Shown in pieces: positions 6,445-8,863 of a DNA stretch of 8,863 bases. Numbering within the stretch: position 1 is the stretch's first letter; each line of letters starts with the position of its first letter. The stretch comes from CAZYTO01 sp964650405. Its GTDB lineage: Bacteria > Acidobacteriota > Thermoanaerobaculia > Gp7-AA8. The stretch lies in assembly GCA_964650405.1 (NCBI GenBank), contig CAZYTO010000249.1, positions 1 through 8,863 of the forward strand. The letters are read 5' to 3'. Below the pieces are notes generated by a model. It was not told where the DNA came from. It ran no database searches and worked only from the letters and a program-made list of their open reading frames with translations. The position numbers and the translations under genes were made by a program.

Positions 6445-7392
6445 ATGGAAACGACAGCTACAATTGCGAGCGATCAGCTTCTGTTCTCATGTCCATCCTG
6501 TAAATCGCCCTATTCACTGAGTGCAGGCCTGCCAGCGGCGCGTCAGCCACTGTTTCCCGTCGCCTGCAGCGGTTGCGGCGCCGGGTTCTCCGTGCGGAAT
6601 CCCTCAATGGTCAGCGCCCCGGCCCCGCTGATGGTGGCGCGCGAAGGTGGCGCGGCGTCCTCCGAGGATTCCGCCGCGGCTCCGGCAACGGCCGCGCCGC
6701 CGCGCTTCTGCGTCAAGTGCGGCAGCGCGCTGACGGCCGGCCAGGCCTTCTGCCCTTCCTGCGGTGCGGCACTCGCCAGTGGCAGCCTCCTCGCATCGGA
6801 GCTCGGACAGCGGATCGCCACATCGTCGGCGGATGCATTCCGGGCCGTCCGCCGTCTCGCCACCGATCCCGTTTCCGGCCTGGCCGGGGCGTATGACGCG
6901 CTCGGCGAGTCGCGGGCTCAGGCCGCCGGCGTCGCCCTCTGTGCCCTCTTCGCAATCGTCTCCGCCACGGGAATCCTGTTCGGGGAACGGCGCTGGTTCG
7001 GCACCCTGCTCACGAACGCGCCGGAAGGCGCCGTGGGCTTCCTCAAGCTCTTCCTGGCCCTGTTGATCCTGCCGGCGGTGATGACGGCCATCACCTTCAT
7101 CCTTCGCAAAATGCTCCGCGCGGCACCCGGCTGGACCGCCGACGTCTTCACGTGCGGCGCCGCGCTCACGCCGATGGCCCTGGTCACCCTGCTCAGCGGC
7201 GTGGTGGCCGCATCGAGTGTAGAGCTCATCGTCGTGCTCTTCACGTTCGGCTGGATCTACCTGCTGATCATGCTCTTCGCCGGCATCAGCCGGCTGGGGG
7301 CGCTGACGGAACGGACCGCCGCTCCGGTGCTGCCGGTGGTGGTGCTCCTCACCGGATGGCTCTCCAAAGTGATCTTTACGGCGTTGACGTAA
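6445..7392 (+). CDS. Double zinc-ribbon, Yip1-like five-helix membrane protein
   Basis: This is a 315-residue protein with two different zinc ribbons ahead of a membrane domain. The first, with Cys16/Cys19 and Cys41/Cys44 (CPSC ... CSGC), resembles the MJ0042-type ribbon. The second, with Cys89/Cys92 and Cys103/Cys106 (FCVKCG ... FCPSCGAAL), is the short 'zinc ribbon' found at the ends of many bacterial membrane proteins. An Ala/Ser-rich linker separates them. After a DPVSGLAGAYDAL segment come five hydrophobic helices at about 159-179, 199-220, 235-256, 259-281 and 292-313, the count expected of Yip1-domain proteins. The ribbons should face the cytoplasm. Bacterial Yip1-like proteins have no well-defined function; the ribbons probably mediate protein or nucleic-acid contacts rather than catalysis. 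The next gene, a lipoprotein 21 bases downstream, has a cytoplasmic ribbon of the same type, so the two may act together in the inner membrane. The fold assignment rests on topology and is less certain than the zinc ribbons. Confidence 0.88.
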   Translation: METTATIASDQLLFSCPSCKSPYSLSAGLPAARQPLFPVACSGCGAGFSVRNPSMVSAPAPLMVAREGGAASSEDSAAAPATAAPPRFCVKCGSALTAGQAFCPSCGAALASGSLLASELGQRIATSSADAFRAVRRLATDPVSGLAGAYDALGESRAQAAGVALCALFAIVSATGILFGERRWFGTLLTNAPEGAVGFLKLFLALLILPAVMTAITFILRKMLRAAPGWTADVFTCGAALTPMALVTLLSGVVAASSVELIVVLFTFGWIYLLIMLFAGISRLGALTERTAAPVLPVVVLLTGWLSKVIFTALT

Positions 7393-7413
7393 CGGGACAG
7401 GAGAGACACGTTT

Positions 7414-8118
7414 ATGAGATTCCCTCGCCGGCATCCCGTTCGCCTGCTGCTCCTCCTCGGTCTCTGCTGTCTTCTCACCGCCTGCGATCTCGACGAGACC
7501 GTGGCCGTCAACTCCGACGGAAGCGGCACCTACGTCGCGCGTCTCTCCGTCGAGAAGCAGTTCGCCGACTCCATCGCCGGAATCAAGGCCCAGGCCCAGC
7601 AGCGTGGATACAAGGTCGAAGACTCGGAGACACCCGACCGGAAGATCCTCACTATGAGGCGCGACTTTGCGAACGTCTCAGAGCTCAACGACAGCAATGA
7701 CACCTACACCCTGCAGCTCGAGAGCCGGGCCGGTCTGCAAAAGAGCTACACGCTGTCCCTGAGGATCAATACCAGCGCCTGGGTGAACCCCATCCAGAAG
7801 CGGATGATCCACTTCACCCTGCCGGTGCCGGTCATCTCCGCGACCAACGGCACGTTCAGCGGCAGGCACGTCGATTGGGACTGCACCAACGGAGGCTCCC
7901 TCGTCATCCAGGCGGCTGGAGTGCCGCTGCCGTTCGGCCTGACACCGCTCCTGCTGGCTTTCCTTCTCGTCGCGGTTGGGATCGCCGCCGTGGCCGCCGT
8001 GCGTGCCAGAAAGAAGCGTGCGTCTCCCGCCACCGTATGCGCCAATTGCGCAACGCCGCTCGGCGCCTCAGCGCAATTCTGTCCGGCCTGCGGCACCCGC
8101 GCCGCGGCGCCGGCGTGA
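7414..8118 (+). CDS. LppM-like lipoprotein with C-terminal membrane helix and zinc ribbon
   Basis: This is a 234-residue protein. An Arg-rich N-terminus and a Leu-rich core end in the lipobox LTAC, giving lipidated Cys24. Asp25 follows, which in proteobacterial systems favours retention in the inner membrane. The exported part begins DLDETVAVNSDGSGTYVARL, which resembles LppM/DUF3153-type domains that carry a 'DGSGT' strand after the lipid cysteine. A hydrophobic helix at about 176-196 is followed by RARKKR, a stop-transfer pattern. The C-terminus is a zinc ribbon (Cys209/Cys212 and Cys223/Cys226, CANC ... CPACG). The predicted arrangement is a lipid anchor and a beta-rich domain outside the inner membrane, one helix across it, and a ribbon in the cytoplasm. 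The function is unknown; it looks like a structural or signalling partner of the zinc-ribbon membrane protein encoded 21 bases upstream. A purine-rich GGAGAG about 10 bases before ATG 7414 supports the start. Confidence 0.88.
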   Translation: MRFPRRHPVRLLLLLGLCCLLTACDLDETVAVNSDGSGTYVARLSVEKQFADSIAGIKAQAQQRGYKVEDSETPDRKILTMRRDFANVSELNDSNDTYTLQLESRAGLQKSYTLSLRINTSAWVNPIQKRMIHFTLPVPVISATNGTFSGRHVDWDCTNGGSLVIQAAGVPLPFGLTPLLLAFLLVAVGIAAVAAVRARKKRASPATVCANCATPLGASAQFCPACGTRAAAPA

Positions 8119-8135
8119 CCGAAACCATGAAGTCC

Positions 8136-8168
8136 GCCGGCCGCCTTCGCGTCGCGATCGCGGCCGGC
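8136..8168 (+). repeat. GC-rich 9-bp inverted repeat after the lipoprotein gene
   Basis: GCCGGCCGC (8136-8144) pairs exactly with GCGGCCGGC (8160-8168) around a 15-base spacer. It begins 17 bases after the lipoprotein stop, in the 130-base gap before the M20 gene. No T run follows, so it is not a classical intrinsic terminator; it may stabilise the transcript end or aid Rho-dependent termination. In sequence this GC-rich such pairings also arise by chance. The rest of the gap (8169-8248) shows no recognisable promoter. Confidence 0.45.
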
Positions 8169-8248
8169 CTCTCCCCCATCAGGCTCTTCCTGCACTCCCG
8201 GGCAAGAACATCCAAGACTGCGCATCTGCCAGCAGTGACACTGCCGCC

Positions 8249-8863
8249 ATGAGCTTCGTCGAGATCCGGAAATGGCTGCATGCGCACCGCAGAGAGATGT
8301 TCGCGTTCCTTGAAGACCTCGTCTCCGTCCCTTCCGAGAACCCTCCCGGTAATTCTTACCCCGAATGCGCCGAGCGGATCCGCGCGCAGCTCGACCGGCT
8401 GGGGATGGAAAGCGAGACGATCCGTGTCGAGGCCGAGGGTGAGCTTCCGCGCGTCTGCCTGGTCAGCCGGAGCAGCGCGCCGCGCGCGCTCGTCTTTCAT
8501 GGCCACTACGACGTCGTACCGGCGCAGGATCCGGCCCAGTTCCGCCCCCGCACGGCGAAGGGCACGATGTTCGGCCGCGGGACGTCGGACATGAAGGGCG
8601 GCCTGGTCTCCATGATCTACGCCCGGCGCGCGCTCCAGGAGCTCGGCGCCGCGGCGGCCGGCAGCATCGTGCTGACCATGGTGCCGGATGAAGAGACCGG
8701 CGGCAGGTTCGGGTCGGAGCATCTCTTCCGCGACGGCCTTCCACATCCGGAGGTCGCCGGCATGCTGATGCCTGAGCCGACCAGCGGCGTGGTCTGGAAC
8801 GCCAACCGCGGCGCCATCACCCTCGACGTCACGATCACCGGCCGCGCCGCGCACGTCGGCCTG
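8249..8863 (+). CDS. M20-family metallopeptidase/deacylase (ArgE/DapE type), 5' part
   Basis: The first 205 residues of a protein that usually runs to about 400; the gene leaves the window on the right. The M20 signature is clear. HGHYDVV has metal ligand His86 with Asp88, GRGTSDMKGG has the bridging ligand Asp114, PDEETGG has the general base Glu148 and metal ligand Glu149, and MPEPTS has Glu176 at the next ligand position. The opening LVSVPSENPPGN matches the conserved N-terminal region of the family. These enzymes are cytoplasmic, use two zinc or cobalt ions, and hydrolyse amide bonds in small substrates such as N-acetylornithine, succinyl-diaminopimelate or short peptides. The substrate cannot be fixed from the N-terminal half. 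ATG 8249 is the first start codon in this frame downstream of the lipoprotein stop, but no good Shine-Dalgarno precedes it (CACTGCCGCC). It does not appear functionally tied to the upstream genes. Confidence 0.93.
   Translation, partial: MSFVEIRKWLHAHRREMFAFLEDLVSVPSENPPGNSYPECAERIRAQLDRLGMESETIRVEAEGELPRVCLVSRSSAPRALVFHGHYDVVPAQDPAQFRPRTAKGTMFGRGTSDMKGGLVSMIYARRALQELGAAAAGSIVLTMVPDEETGGRFGSEHLFRDGLPHPEVAGMLMPEPTSGVVWNANRGAITLDVTITGRAAHVGL

Noticed and set aside
4793..6445. A 550-residue open frame on the minus strand opposite the subtilase gene
   Set aside because: It is a shadow of third-position GC bias. Its translation is low-complexity Arg/Gly/Ala/Val with no domain, and the plus strand has a full catalytic protease over the same bases.
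8127..8252. Small 41-codon gene
   Set aside because: It has no Shine-Dalgarno, its composition is Arg/Ala/Leu-rich like the other chance frames, and it overlaps the GC-rich hairpin. It is mentioned only because of the ATGA overlap.

Overview
This is a GC-rich window in which every supportable gene lies on the plus strand and is closely packed. The gene set (TPR-CHAT proteins with a membrane-anchored N-terminus, zinc-ribbon/Yip1-like membrane proteins, a signal-less subtilase) and the high GC suggest a soil- or sediment-type bacterium such as an Acidobacteriota or a similar high-GC lineage. This is inference from gene style only; no rRNA or tRNA gene is present to confirm it.

Left block (1-3731): the 3' part of a TPR-repeat gene enters from the left edge and stops at 590. 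A 1041-residue TPR-CHAT protein follows 15 bases later. The first gene is a clear paralogue of the N-terminal module of the second, so this is a tandem duplication in which only the downstream copy carries the CHAT protease domain (His907/Cys950 dyad).

Middle block (3782-6355): a 283-residue protein of unknown family, with a strong Shine-Dalgarno sequence, lies 12 bases ahead of a 569-residue subtilisin-like (S8) protease. The protease has an intact Asp208/His257/Ser461 triad and a fervidolysin-like prodomain but no signal peptide. CHAT protease, unknown protein and subtilase are co-directional, with gaps of 50 and 12 bases, and could form one transcription unit. This is the most interesting part of the window: two unrelated protease folds flanking an orphan protein, a layout reminiscent of protease-based conflict or cell-death loci. 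No known toxin or pore-former is recognised here, so that role is a hypothesis.

Right block (6356-8118): a perfect 15-bp inverted repeat with a 3-base loop separates the subtilase from a pair of envelope genes. The first encodes a five-helix Yip1-like membrane protein with two N-terminal zinc ribbons. The second encodes an LppM-like lipoprotein whose C-terminal membrane helix leads into a cytoplasmic zinc ribbon. The two genes are 21 bases apart and share nearly the same kind of zinc ribbon.

Right edge (8249-8863): after a 130-base gap holding a GC-rich hairpin, the first 205 residues of an M20-family metallopeptidase run off the window. It looks like ordinary housekeeping or catabolic metabolism and need not be linked to the rest. 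No tRNA, rRNA, CRISPR array, insertion sequence or phage gene was seen.
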